Positions 52,692 through 61,303 of a stretch of 64,000 nt of DNA are shown here, in pieces; position 1 is the stretch's first letter; every line of letters begins with the position of its first letter. The translations under genes were made by a program, and so were the position numbers. The stretch lies in contig NZ_FCNX02000004.1 in NCBI RefSeq assembly GCF_001544835.2, positions 310,001-374,000 of the forward strand, read 5' to 3'. This DNA comes from Caballeronia fortuita. Its GTDB lineage: Bacteria; Pseudomonadota; Gammaproteobacteria; Burkholderiales; Burkholderiaceae. The notes beneath the pieces were generated by a model that had not been told where the DNA came from, did no database searches, and saw only the letters and a program-made list of their open reading frames with translations.

Positions 52692-53653
52692 GTCTTCTTC
52701 TCTTCCTTGCGGCCCGCTCGCGCCTTGGGCGTCTCCGGCGGCGCGGTCAACCCCGCGACAGCCGCGCCCGACTGCATCAAGAACTCCCTGAACGCATTCG
52801 CGACCTGAGGCAGCCTGCGCTCCGACATATGCACGACATGCCACGCGCGTTCTATCGGCGTCGCCGGCACGGGCAATGTCGCGAGCAGACCGGCCTGCAT
52901 CTCGAGCGCGCACGCATGCAGTGATAGAAACGCGACGCCGAGCCCCGCTTCGACGAGCTGCTTGATCGCCTCGTTGCTCGATAGCTCCGATGCAGCATGC
53001 AGCTTCAATCCCGCTTCCTTGAAAAGCCCTTCGATCGCGACGCGTGTGCCCGAGCCGCGCTCTCTCACGAGCAGATTCGCCGCTTCGACATCGGTCAGAT
53101 CGAGACGCTTCGCGCGCATCAACGGATGCGACGGCGCGGCGACGAACGCCATCGGATGCTTCGCGAACGCGGCGGCGCTCGTACGCAATTCGCGCGGCTG
53201 CCGGCCCATGATCGCGAGATCGATCTCGTTCGTCGCGAGCATGCGCACGATGTCATCGCGATTGCCGATGCGAAATTGCAGCTTCACGCCAGGCCGTTCC
53301 TTCGTGAAGCGCACGAGCAGCGGCGGCACGAGATATTCCGCCGTCGTGATCGCACCGATGCGCAACGTGCCACCCAGTTCGCCGCGCAATGCCGCAACCT
53401 CTTCGCCAGCCTCGTTCCACAGGCTCAGAATTTCGTTCGCATAGCGCGCCATCACTTCGCCCGCGGCCGTGAGCTGCACTTCGCGGCCGACGCGGCGCAA
53501 GAGCGGCGTGCCCGCCGCCTCGCCCAAGAGCGAAATCTGCAGCGACACGGCCGGCTGCGTGAGATGCAGTTCATCGGCCGCGCCCGAAATGCTGCCCACG
53601 CGCGCGACGGTCTGCAGCGTGCGCAATTGACGGAAGGTCGTCGTCTTTAACAT
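52634..53653 (-). CDS. LysR-family regulator (CbbR/CysB-like branch) ending inside tRNA-Leu antisense
   Basis: This 339-residue LysR protein has the N-terminal helix-turn-helix FRQLRTLQTVARVGSISGAA then LHLTQPAVSLQISLLGEAAG. The effector domain begins LRIGAITTAEYLVPPLLVRF, typical of CbbR-like regulators. The normal domain ends near residue 300 (NAFREFLMQSG). About 30 extra residues (AGRKEEKKTGAQVGTRTRT...) follow, the last 18 codons and stop being encoded by the antisense strand of the tRNA gene. The tail is therefore dictated by tRNA sequence. It is divergent from ndh and may control it. Confidence 0.82.
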   Translation of the reverse strand: MLKTTTFRQLRTLQTVARVGSISGAADELHLTQPAVSLQISLLGEAAGTPLLRRVGREVQLTAAGEVMARYANEILSLWNEAGEEVAALRGELGGTLRIGAITTAEYLVPPLLVRFTKERPGVKLQFRIGNRDDIVRMLATNEIDLAIMGRQPRELRTSAAAFAKHPMAFVAAPSHPLMRAKRLDLTDVEAANLLVRERGSGTRVAIEGLFKEAGLKLHAASELSSNEAIKQLVEAGLGVAFLSLHACALEMQAGLLATLPVPATPIERAWHVVHMSERRLPQVANAFREFLMQSGAAVAGLTAPPETPKARAGRKEEKKTGAQVGTRTRTPRGATPSR

Positions 53654-53765
53654 TAGTGAAAACTTATGAGTCGGCGATAAATACTAAATAGCGCAAATGT
53701 TTTCGCGACCTTATATTTTTTCCGACGAGGTAGTCAAGCATTCAGACAGCACTTCCGGGAGAGCC

Positions 53766-55118
53766 ATGATGTTGAATTCTTATGCACGGCGCCAGGTGGA
53801 TTCGCCCCATCGCATCGTCATCGTGGGCGGCGGCGCAGCCGGTCTCGAACTCGCGACGCGTCTCGGCAACAGCGCCGGCAAGCGCAAGCGCGCGGACGTG
53901 ATTCTCGTCGACCGCTTTCCGACGCACTTCTGGAAGCCGCTTCTGCACGAAGTCGCTTCAGGACAGATCGATGCGTCGAGCCATCAGATCGATTACGCCG
54001 CGCACGCGAAGTGGAATCACTTCCGCTTCGAACAAGGTGCGCTCGCGAACATCGATCGCGGCCGACGGGAAATCGTCATCGGCGAGACGACCGATAGTGA
54101 CGGCCGCCCGCTGTTGCCGAAGCGCACGCTCGCATTCGATACGCTCGTGCTCGCGCTCGGCAGCGTGACGAACTTCTTTTCGATTCCGGGCGCGGAGCAG
54201 CATGCGCTGACGCTGGAAACCGTGGAGCAGGCGGAGACGTTCAGGCGGCGTCTCTTGTCGAGCCTGCTGCGTTCGAGCCGCGCGCGGCAGGCGGCGCCCG
54301 GCGCGGCGAGCGCGCCCGTTTCGGTGACGGTGATCGGCGGCGGTGCGACGGGCGTCGAACTGGCGGCGGCGTTGCGCGGCTCGGCGGAAATGCTGCGCGA
54401 CTATCACCTCGCATCGCTCGATCCGGCGCGCGACATCCGCATCCGTCTGCTCGAAGGCGCGCCGCACGTGCTGCCCGCGCTGCCCGAGCGCATTTCGACG
54501 CGCGCTCAGGACGTGCTCGCGGGACTCGGCGTGGAAGTGCGGCTCGGTTGCCGCGTGCGTTCGGTCGATGCGAATGCCGTGTCGACGGCGGACGGCGAGA
54601 CGCTCGCGAGCGACATCACGATCTGGGCCGCGGGCGTCGAAGGTCCGCCCGTGCTGCGCACGCTCGCGGGCTTGCCGCTGAACCGGCTCGGACAAGTGAT
54701 CGTCGATGCAACCTTGCAGATCGAACCCGGCTCAGGCATCTACGCGATGGGCGATTGCGCCGCGTGCCCCGCATCGAAAGGCGATGCGCTCGTACCGCCG
54801 CGCGCGCAGGCCGCGTGGCAGCAAGCCGTCTATCTCGCCGATGCCCTGGCACGCCGCCTCGACGATCGCGCCGTGCCGCGCTTCGCTTATCGCGATCAAG
54901 GCACGCTGATATCGTTCGGGCGCGCGGGCGCGGCGGGCGCGCTGATGAGCGAGCTTCTGCGCCGGCCGCTGTTCATCGACGGATGGTTCGCGGCCTCGTG
55001 CTACCGGCATCTGTATCGCCGGCACATCATGGGGCTCACCGGCGTGAAGCGCGCGGCAATGTACGCTGCGAGCCAATGGCTGCGCGAACGCGTGCGGCCG
55101 ACGGTAAAGCTGAACTGA
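53766..55118 (+). CDS. ndh: Type II NADH:quinone oxidoreductase (NDH-2)
   Basis: This 450-residue single-subunit NADH dehydrogenase starts near RRQVDSPHRIVIVGGGAAGL (FAD Rossmann motif). The NADH site is SVTVIGGGATGVELAAALRG around residues 185-205. The FAD-binding C-terminal part GIYAMGDCAACP is followed by the quinone/Gln-rich region PPRAQAAWQQAVYLADALAR typical of NDH-2. The C-terminal helices (MGLTGVKRAAMYAASQWLRE) mediate membrane association. It feeds electrons to quinone without pumping protons. The ATG at 53766 has GGGAGAG upstream; the earlier frame start is in the divergent promoter region. Confidence 0.88.
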   Translation: MMLNSYARRQVDSPHRIVIVGGGAAGLELATRLGNSAGKRKRADVILVDRFPTHFWKPLLHEVASGQIDASSHQIDYAAHAKWNHFRFEQGALANIDRGRREIVIGETTDSDGRPLLPKRTLAFDTLVLALGSVTNFFSIPGAEQHALTLETVEQAETFRRRLLSSLLRSSRARQAAPGAASAPVSVTVIGGGATGVELAAALRGSAEMLRDYHLASLDPARDIRIRLLEGAPHVLPALPERISTRAQDVLAGLGVEVRLGCRVRSVDANAVSTADGETLASDITIWAAGVEGPPVLRTLAGLPLNRLGQVIVDATLQIEPGSGIYAMGDCAACPASKGDALVPPRAQAAWQQAVYLADALARRLDDRAVPRFAYRDQGTLISFGRAGAAGALMSELLRRPLFIDGWFAASCYRHLYRRHIMGLTGVKRAAMYAASQWLRERVRPTVKLN

Positions 55119-55125
55119 CGCGAAC

Positions 55126-55374
55126 TCAGCGCATCGCGACGGCTTCGCCGGACTGCGTGCGGCCGGACACGAGGCATTGCGATCTGAACGCGTCGCGCTG
55201 GCTGCTCGCGGCAGCCTGGCTGAAGCCCTTGCCGAGCGCGTCGAACTCGACCTGCGCCGCGCTCTGCGCACACGACGACGCGGCGATGTCGCGTCCCTGC
55301 GCGTGTAGCATGGCGCGATCGGCGACGAGATAAGCAACGAGCGCGATTACGACGGCCTTGAATGTTCTCTTCAT
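55126..55374 (-). CDS. Small exported protein of unknown function
   Basis: This 82-residue protein has an N-terminal signal or anchor segment, MKRTFKAVVIALVAYLVADR, and a mature part with two cysteines (SSCAQSAAQVEFDALG and FRSQCLVSG) that may form a disulfide. I do not recognise the family. It stands 8 bp from the convergent ndh stop, and GGAGACAAGC precedes its ATG at 55374, supporting a real gene. Its position between ndh and the NuoM-like gene is on the opposite strand, so it is not part of that unit. Confidence 0.6.
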   Translation of the reverse strand: MKRTFKAVVIALVAYLVADRAMLHAQGRDIAASSCAQSAAQVEFDALGKGFSQAAASSQRDAFRSQCLVSGRTQSGEAVAMR

Positions 55375-55723
55375 GCTTGTCTCCTTGCGTTCTAGGCTAA
55401 GGGCCGCGCGGCTCCGGGCAAATCAGGGCAACCCCGGAGCGAACGCACGGTTTTTTCGACGCCGCGCCCGCCAAAGCGCCGATCCATGCGGGGATCGGCA
55501 ACACTGTCAAGCCCGTTCGGCGCAATGAATTTGATACGCCGCAACGCACAAAAATCTTTTCTTTTAGGGTATGCTCGTTAACCCTTAGGAATACGCCCAG
55601 ACTGCGCACCCGCGAGCACGCCCCGCGCACTCTTCCCGCCTTACATTCCACTGTCACCGCGCCCGTTTCGCGAATAACCGTTCGCGCGATGGCCGCGCTT
55701 TGCGTCTGATTTCGACCAAGCCC
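55375..55723. promoter_or_regulatory. Intergenic region before the orphan nuoM-like gene, with hairpins
   Basis: About 350 bp without a gene. It holds a GCTCCGGG...CCCGGAGC inverted repeat (55411-55440), followed 10 bp later by TTTTTT, and a perfect 8 bp stem GCCGATCC/GGATCGGC (55478-55499). AGGGT and ACCCT form an inverted repeat at 55567-55586, near an AT-rich tract (AAAAATCTTTTCTTTTAGGG) that probably contains the promoter of the NuoM-like gene. None of these fits a riboswitch that I recognise. Confidence 0.4.
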
Positions 55724-57256
55724 ATGCACCTGCCGTCAGTTCTCAGCTTTCTCATCTGGATTCCCGTCGTGTCGGGCATTTTCGTGCTGACGTTCAGCGC
55801 GTCGGCCACGCTCTCGCGCGCCGTCGCCCTGTTCGGCGCGGTGCTCGGCCTGCTGCCGGTCGTGCCGCTGCTGTCGCGCTTCGATGCCGCGTCGGGCGCG
55901 ATGCAGTTCGTCGAGCGCGTCGAATGGCTGCCGCAGTTCGGCATCTCTTACCACCTGGGTGTCGACGGCATTTCGCTGTGGTTCACCGTGCTGACCGCCG
56001 TGACGACGCTCATTATCTTCGTCGCGTCGTGGAAGTCGGTCACGAAGCAGGTCGCGCAGTACTACGGCGCGTTTCTCGTGCTCTCGGGGTGCATGCAGGG
56101 CGTGTTCGCATCGCTCGACGGCATGCTGTTCTTCGTGTTCTTCGAGGCGTCGCTGATTCCGCTGTATCTGCTGATCGGCACGTGGGGCGGCGAGCGGCGC
56201 GTGTACGCGGCCATTCGCTTCTTCTTTTTCTCGCTGCTCGGCTCGCTTGCAATGCTGGCCGCGCTGATCTATCTGTGGACGCAGGCCCATACCTTCGACA
56301 TCGACGCATGGCGTCAGCTCAAGCTTGGCTTCACGCCGCAGATCGTCGTCTTCATCTGCCTGCTCGCGGCTTTCTCGGTCAAGGTGCCGATGTGGCCGGT
56401 GCATACGTGGCTGCCCGACGTGAACTCGGAAGGCCCGACGGGCGCGGCAGTGCTGCTCGGCATGCTGAAGATCGGCGGCTACGGCATGCTGCGCTACGTG
56501 TTGCCGATCGTGCCCGATGCCGCGCACTTCTTCGCCCCGGCGATGATCGCGCTCGCGCTCGTCGCCGTGATCTACGGCAGCCTCGTCGCGCTCGCGCAAA
56601 CCGACATGCGCAAGCTGCTCGCGTATTCGGCGGTGGCGCACATGGGTCTCGTGACGCTCGGCCTCTTCACTTTCGACCGCCTCGGCACCGAAGGCGCGGT
56701 CGTGCAGATGCTGTCGTACGGCATCGTGTCCGGCGCGATGCTGCTGTGCACCGGCGTGCTCGTCGAGCGCACCAAAAACGGCTCGATCGATGCCTACGGC
56801 GGCGTCGCCAACACGATGCCCCGCTTCGCCGTCTGCGCGATGCTGTTCTCGATGGCCAACGTCGGCCTGCCGGGCACGTCGGGTTTCGTCGGCGAATTTC
56901 TGGTGCTGATGGGCGCAATCCGCCTGAACTTCTGGATCGGCGCGGCGGCTGCGACGTCGCTGATCCTGAGCGCGGCCTACACGCTCTGGATGGTCAAGCG
57001 CGTGATCTTCGGCGCGGTGAAGAACGAGCGCGTGGCGGGCCTGCGCGATCTCGGCAAGCGCGAACTCGTGCTGTTCGGCGCGATGGCCGTGCTCGTGCTC
57101 GGCATCGGCGTGCATCCGAAGACGTTCACGGACGCGATGGGCCCGTCCGTCGAAAGCCTGCTCTCCGCGGTACAAAGCTCGACGCTGCCGGACGACGCCA
57201 GCGCGCCGTCCTACAACGCGCGCCGCGACGCCGCTTCAGAGCGCACGCCGGGCTGA
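55724..57256 (+). CDS. Orphan NADH-quinone oxidoreductase subunit M-like protein
   Basis: This 510-residue antiporter-like membrane subunit has about 14 helices. The NuoM proton-channel residues are present: E141 in FFVFFEASLIPLYLL (E144 in E. coli) and K220 in FSVKVPMWPVHTWLPD (K234). The following segment is DVNSEGPTG instead of the usual DAH.EAPT, a difference from standard NuoM. Later GGYGMLRYVLP and the half-channel GLPGTSGFVGEFLVL are kept. It is not flanked by other nuo genes, but by ndh on one side and a symporter on the other. The ATG at 55724 begins close to helix 1; a TTG at 55700 is possible. A terminator follows at 57317. Confidence 0.82.
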   Translation: MHLPSVLSFLIWIPVVSGIFVLTFSASATLSRAVALFGAVLGLLPVVPLLSRFDAASGAMQFVERVEWLPQFGISYHLGVDGISLWFTVLTAVTTLIIFVASWKSVTKQVAQYYGAFLVLSGCMQGVFASLDGMLFFVFFEASLIPLYLLIGTWGGERRVYAAIRFFFFSLLGSLAMLAALIYLWTQAHTFDIDAWRQLKLGFTPQIVVFICLLAAFSVKVPMWPVHTWLPDVNSEGPTGAAVLLGMLKIGGYGMLRYVLPIVPDAAHFFAPAMIALALVAVIYGSLVALAQTDMRKLLAYSAVAHMGLVTLGLFTFDRLGTEGAVVQMLSYGIVSGAMLLCTGVLVERTKNGSIDAYGGVANTMPRFAVCAMLFSMANVGLPGTSGFVGEFLVLMGAIRLNFWIGAAAATSLILSAAYTLWMVKRVIFGAVKNERVAGLRDLGKRELVLFGAMAVLVLGIGVHPKTFTDAMGPSVESLLSAVQSSTLPDDASAPSYNARRDAASERTPG

Positions 57257-57316
57257 TCTCCGGCAGAACTCGTAGGACGCCGCTAACATTTCCGGTGTTC
57301 GCGGACACATGCTGCC

Positions 57317-57355
57317 GCGGCGCCGCTCTATACTGAACGGCGCCGCTTTCGTTTT
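57317..57355 (+). terminator. Rho-independent terminator after the nuoM-like gene
   Basis: GCGGCGCCG (57317-57325) and CGGCGCCGC (57338-57346) form a perfect 9 bp stem with a 12-base loop. TTTCGTTTT follows directly. It lies 60 bp after the nuoM-like stop and 65 bp before the symporter start, so these are separate transcription units. Confidence 0.72.
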
Positions 57356-57420
57356 GCGCGCCCGTTCCATCCGAATTTGAAATTGCAATCGTACGATTCG
57401 CAGTCAATGGAGGCCTGGAC

Positions 57421-58725
57421 ATGAAGAAGAATTCCGCAGCCATCTGGATTCTCGCCGCGATGATCATCGGTATCGGCGTCGGCTACATGATCTTCACGAG
57501 CTTCCCCGACAAGAAAACCGCCACCGAGATCGCCGGCTACATCTCACTCGTATCCGACGTCTTCCTGCGCCTCATCAAGATGCTGATCGGGCCGCTCGTG
57601 TTCTCCACGCTCGTCGTCGGCATCGCGCACATGGGCGACGCCGCCTCGGTCGGGCGCGTGTTCGCCAAGGCGCTCGGCTGGTTCCTGACCGCGTCGCTCA
57701 TCTCGCTGCTGCTCGGCCTGCTGATGTCGAATCTGCTCAAGCCCGGCGACAACCTCGGGCTGCCGCTGCCGGATATCGGCGCGTCGGCGAATCTCGCCAC
57801 GTCGAAGTTCACGTTGAAGGATTTCGTGAGCCACATGGTGCCGCGCTCGTTCGCCGAAGCGATGGCCAACAACGAGATCCTGCAGATCGTCGTGTTCTCG
57901 ATGTTCTTCGGCGTCGCGCTCGCCGCGCTCGGCGAACGCGGCAAGATTCTGCTCGCCGCGATCGATCAGCTCTCGCACGTGATGCTCAAGATTACCGGCT
58001 ACGTGATGAAACTCGCGCCCCTTGCGGTGCTCGCCGCGATGGCCGCCACCGTCGCGGTCAACGGGCTCACCATTTTGCTGAAATTCGCCGTCTTCATGGC
58101 CGATTTCTACGTGAGCCTCTTTCTGCTGTGGGGCCTGCTCGTGCTCGCGGGCTTCGTGTTCCTGCGCAGGCGCGTGTTCAGGCTGCTGTCGCTCATCAAG
58201 GAAGCGTTCATGCTGTCGTTCGCGACCGCGAGTTCCGAAGCGGCGTATCCGAAGATCCTCGACGCGCTTGACCGCTTCGGCGTGAAGCGCAAGATCTCCA
58301 GCTTCGTGATGCCGATGGGTTACTCGTTCAACCTCGACGGCTCGATGATGTACTGCACCTTCGCGACGCTCTTCATCGCGCAGGCATACAACATCCATCT
58401 GCCGATCAGCACGCAGATCACGATGCTGCTGATCCTCATGCTGACGTCGAAGGGCATGGCGGGCGTGCCGCGCGCATCGCTCGTCGTGATCGCGGCCACG
58501 CTCAATCACTTCAACATTCCCGAAGCCGGCCTGCTGCTGATACTCGGCGTCGATACGTTCCTCGACATGGGACGCTCCGCGACGAACGCGGTCGGCAACT
58601 CGATCGCGAGCGCAGTGGTCGCGAAGTGGGAAGGCGAACTGCTGCCGGAATCGGAGGCGGCGGCGAACGCGGCGCGCATCGAGGCCGAACAGGAAGCCTC
58701 GATCGCGCATCCCGCCGAAGTCTGA
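57421..58725 (+). CDS. Dicarboxylate/amino acid:cation symporter (DAACS family, GltP/DctA-like)
   Basis: This 434-residue glutamate-transporter-fold protein has eight membrane helices and two re-entrant hairpins. The serine-rich hairpin 1 is FATASSEAAYPKIL, helix 7 has the NMDGT-like PMGYSFNLDGSMMY, and hairpin 2 is TSKGMAGVPRASLVV. Helix 8 has VDTFLDMGRSATNAVGNSIA, where Asp, Arg, Thr and Asn bind the substrate. The Arg in helix 8 favours acidic substrates (glutamate, aspartate or C4-dicarboxylates). The start at 57421 has GGAGG upstream. It lies 12 bp before a solute-binding protein gene, an uncommon partner. Confidence 0.88.
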   Translation: MKKNSAAIWILAAMIIGIGVGYMIFTSFPDKKTATEIAGYISLVSDVFLRLIKMLIGPLVFSTLVVGIAHMGDAASVGRVFAKALGWFLTASLISLLLGLLMSNLLKPGDNLGLPLPDIGASANLATSKFTLKDFVSHMVPRSFAEAMANNEILQIVVFSMFFGVALAALGERGKILLAAIDQLSHVMLKITGYVMKLAPLAVLAAMAATVAVNGLTILLKFAVFMADFYVSLFLLWGLLVLAGFVFLRRRVFRLLSLIKEAFMLSFATASSEAAYPKILDALDRFGVKRKISSFVMPMGYSFNLDGSMMYCTFATLFIAQAYNIHLPISTQITMLLILMLTSKGMAGVPRASLVVIAATLNHFNIPEAGLLLILGVDTFLDMGRSATNAVGNSIASAVVAKWEGELLPESEAAANAARIEAEQEASIAHPAEV

Positions 58726-58737
58726 CGGAGGCGAGCC

Positions 58738-59685
58738 ATGAAGACGCTGCACTTCCTGGCGGCGCTGGCCGTGGCCGGCGTCATCGCCTTTGCATCGACC
58801 GCGCGCGCGGCCGACGATGCACCCACGCCGCCGCAGAACGCCGACGCCTACGCGCCCGCGACGCTTACCGGCACGCTCGCGAAGGTGCGCGACACGGGCA
58901 CGATCGCGCTTGGCTATCGCGATGCTTCGGTGCCGTTTTCGTATCTCGACGCGCGCAAGAAACCCATCGGCTATTCGATCGAATTGTGCAAGTCGCTCGC
59001 CGCCGCGATCGGCAACGCGGTGCACAGAAACCTGAGCATCCGCTGGGTGCCCGTGACGCCGGAGAATCGCATCGATGCGCTCGTCGATGGCCGCGTCGAT
59101 CTCGAATGCGGATCGACCACGAGCAACCTCGAGCGGCAGAAACGCGTGGCCTTCTCGCCGATATTCTTCGTCGCCGGAACGAAGGTGATGGTCAAACAAG
59201 GCTCGCCGATCCGCTCGTTTCGCGATCTCGCAGGCAAGAAAGTCGCGGTGACGGCGGGCACGACGAACGAGAGGGCGTTGCGCGAGCTCGACAAGAAGTT
59301 CGGCCTCGGCATGCAGTTGCAGGTGGTGCCGGACCATGCGGAAGGCTTCGCGCGGGTGGCGAACGGACAGGCCGATGCCTTCGCCACCGACGACGTGCTG
59401 CTGTACGGCCTCATTGCGGAGAACGCGTCGAAGGGCGGCGCGTATCAGGTGATCGGCGATTATCTGTCGTACGACCCCTACGGCATCATGTATCGCAAGA
59501 ACGATCCGCAGCTCGCGCAAGTGGTGAAGGACACGTTCCAGGAACTCGCCGCCGATGGCGAGATCGAGCGGCAATACAAGCGCTGGTTCCTGCAACGTCT
59601 GCCATCGGGCACGAGCCTCGACATGCCGATGAGCGCGCAACTCGAAAGCATCATCGAATCGATGGCGGGCGGCGAGGCGCAGTGA
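58738..59685 (+). CDS. Family 3 periplasmic amino acid-binding protein (glutamate/aspartate type)
   Basis: This 315-residue protein has a Sec signal peptide (MKTLHFLAALAVAGVIAFAS, cleavage after ARA) and a family 3 solute-binding fold. Its phrases are TLAKVRDTGTIALGYRDASV, PFSYLDARKKPIGYSIELCK, and ALVDGRVDLECGSTTSNLER, as in GltI/BztA. It likely binds glutamate, aspartate or a similar acidic amino acid. No ABC permease or ATPase gene is near; instead it is 12 bp downstream of a DAACS symporter gene and should be cotranscribed. It might deliver ligand to a remote ABC system or act with the symporter. Confidence 0.86.
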   Translation: MKTLHFLAALAVAGVIAFASTARAADDAPTPPQNADAYAPATLTGTLAKVRDTGTIALGYRDASVPFSYLDARKKPIGYSIELCKSLAAAIGNAVHRNLSIRWVPVTPENRIDALVDGRVDLECGSTTSNLERQKRVAFSPIFFVAGTKVMVKQGSPIRSFRDLAGKKVAVTAGTTNERALRELDKKFGLGMQLQVVPDHAEGFARVANGQADAFATDDVLLYGLIAENASKGGAYQVIGDYLSYDPYGIMYRKNDPQLAQVVKDTFQELAADGEIERQYKRWFLQRLPSGTSLDMPMSAQLESIIESMAGGEAQ

Positions 59686-59695
59686 GCGCGCGCTT

Positions 59696-61219
59696 TCAGA
59701 CGGAGCTTGCCGGCATGACGCGGTTGCGGCCACGCGCTTTCGCGTCGTAGAGCGCTTCGTCGGCGGCGCGGATGAGCGCGCTCACGTCGTCATCGCGTTC
59801 GGGCCGCCAGCTTGCAAGGCCGATGCTCGCCGTGACGCGGCCGAATTCGCTGCCCGCGTGCTCGATCGACAGATCGCTGATGGCCGCGCGAATCTTCTCC
59901 GCGATTTTCGCGGCGCCGTCGGCTGGGGTGTCGGGCAGCACGACGACGAATTCCTCGCCACCATAGCGCGCGGCCGTGTCGGCGGGCCGCCGGATGTTGT
60001 CGCCGATGCAGCGCGCGACCGCCGCGAGCGCATCGTCGCCGGCCTGATGACCGTAGGCGTCGTTGAAGGCCTTGAAGCGGTCGATATCGACGAACAGCAG
60101 CGAAAAGAGGCTGCGCGTGCGGCGCGCGCGGCGCCATTCCTGATCGAGAATTTCGCCGAGCGTGCGGCGGTTGTGCAGGCCCGTGAGACCGTCGGTGCGC
60201 GCGAGCAATTGCAGTTCAGACTCCGCGCGCATGCGCCGCCTGAATTGCGCGGCGAGCACAAACGACAGCGCGATGAAGCCGATCGCGAGCACGCCCATCG
60301 ACGAGCCGATGATGATCGCGCGATGCCGCCACGCCGCGTAGATATCCTCTTCCCCTTCGGCCACCATGATGATGAGCGGCAGGTTCGGAAAGTTGCGGAA
60401 ATAATAGAGCCTGCGCCGGCCGTCGATCGACGATGTCTCGCTGAAACTGCCCTGCTCCGCCGCGCGGAAATGTTTGAAGGTATCGGCGTGGCTGATGTCG
60501 CGGCCGATGACGTGCGCATCGAAAGGCTGGCGCATGATCATGAGGCCGTCGTGACTGATGAGCGACACGGCGCCGTGCGGCCCGAGCGAAAGCCCCGCGA
60601 AAAGATTGCGAAAGTATTCGAGGTTGATGGCGAGCATCGCGACGCCCGCGAACGAGCCGTCGGGATGCGAGAGCCTGCGCGAGAGCGCGATGCTGAGCGC
60701 GCCCCCGCGCAGCCGCGACGCGTAAGGACCGCTGATGTAAAGCCCCGCATTGGGGTTGTCGCGCTGAACGGTGAAGTAGCTCCGATCCGCGAAGTTGCCC
60801 GGTCGCGGTTCGAGGCTGCCCGAATCGATGACGATCTTGCCGCTCTCATCGAGCACGAGGATCGAGCCTAGATCGCGGGCGGTCGCTGCGCGATCGAACA
60901 GCACGTCGTTGCGCAACTGCGGCGGCAGGCCGATCACATCGTCGCGCTGCACGCCTTCCACGACGGCCTGCAATGACAGCTCGTACAACTCGAAATTACG
61001 TTCGATGTCGCGTTCGGCGAGCAGCGCGAGATTGCGCGACGTGTCGCGTGCGCGGTCGAGCGCATCGAGCCTCGCCTGATAGAGCACCAGCGCGCACAGC
61101 GCCACCATGACGAGCGCGATGAGGGTGCCGCACAGCACGATGACATTGGGCGTCGACGATTGCGCACGCGCCGGCGGAGGGATTCTGACACTCGGGTTGT
61201 AGATATTTTCGGTGGCCAC
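59696..61219 (-). CDS. Diguanylate cyclase with periplasmic dCACHE-type sensor
   Basis: This 507-residue membrane protein has helix 1 at about residues 25-48 (VIVLCGTLIALVMVALCALV), a periplasmic dCACHE sensor (about 50-285) with FADRSYFTVQRDNPNAGLYI and GALSIALSRRLSHPDGSFAG, and helix 2 (IIIGSSMGVLAIGFIALSFV). The C-terminal GGDEF domain begins ARTDGLTGLHNRRTLGEILD and has active-site GGEEF at about 420-424. An I-site RxxD (RPAD) lies five residues before it, so product inhibition is expected. It makes c-di-GMP in response to a periplasmic ligand, perhaps an amino acid. The start is GTG at 61219. Confidence 0.9.
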   Translation of the reverse strand: MATENIYNPSVRIPPPARAQSSTPNVIVLCGTLIALVMVALCALVLYQARLDALDRARDTSRNLALLAERDIERNFELYELSLQAVVEGVQRDDVIGLPPQLRNDVLFDRAATARDLGSILVLDESGKIVIDSGSLEPRPGNFADRSYFTVQRDNPNAGLYISGPYASRLRGGALSIALSRRLSHPDGSFAGVAMLAINLEYFRNLFAGLSLGPHGAVSLISHDGLMIMRQPFDAHVIGRDISHADTFKHFRAAEQGSFSETSSIDGRRRLYYFRNFPNLPLIIMVAEGEEDIYAAWRHRAIIIGSSMGVLAIGFIALSFVLAAQFRRRMRAESELQLLARTDGLTGLHNRRTLGEILDQEWRRARRTRSLFSLLFVDIDRFKAFNDAYGHQAGDDALAAVARCIGDNIRRPADTAARYGGEEFVVVLPDTPADGAAKIAEKIRAAISDLSIEHAGSEFGRVTASIGLASWRPERDDDVSALIRAADEALYDAKARGRNRVMPASSV

Positions 61220-61303
61220 TATTTGGAAGTCCCGGAAATCTGGCTCGCGAGTTGTCTTTGCTCTGCACGGTCCTCGGTCAGCGAGCTAGCGCGATATTCT
61301 CTC

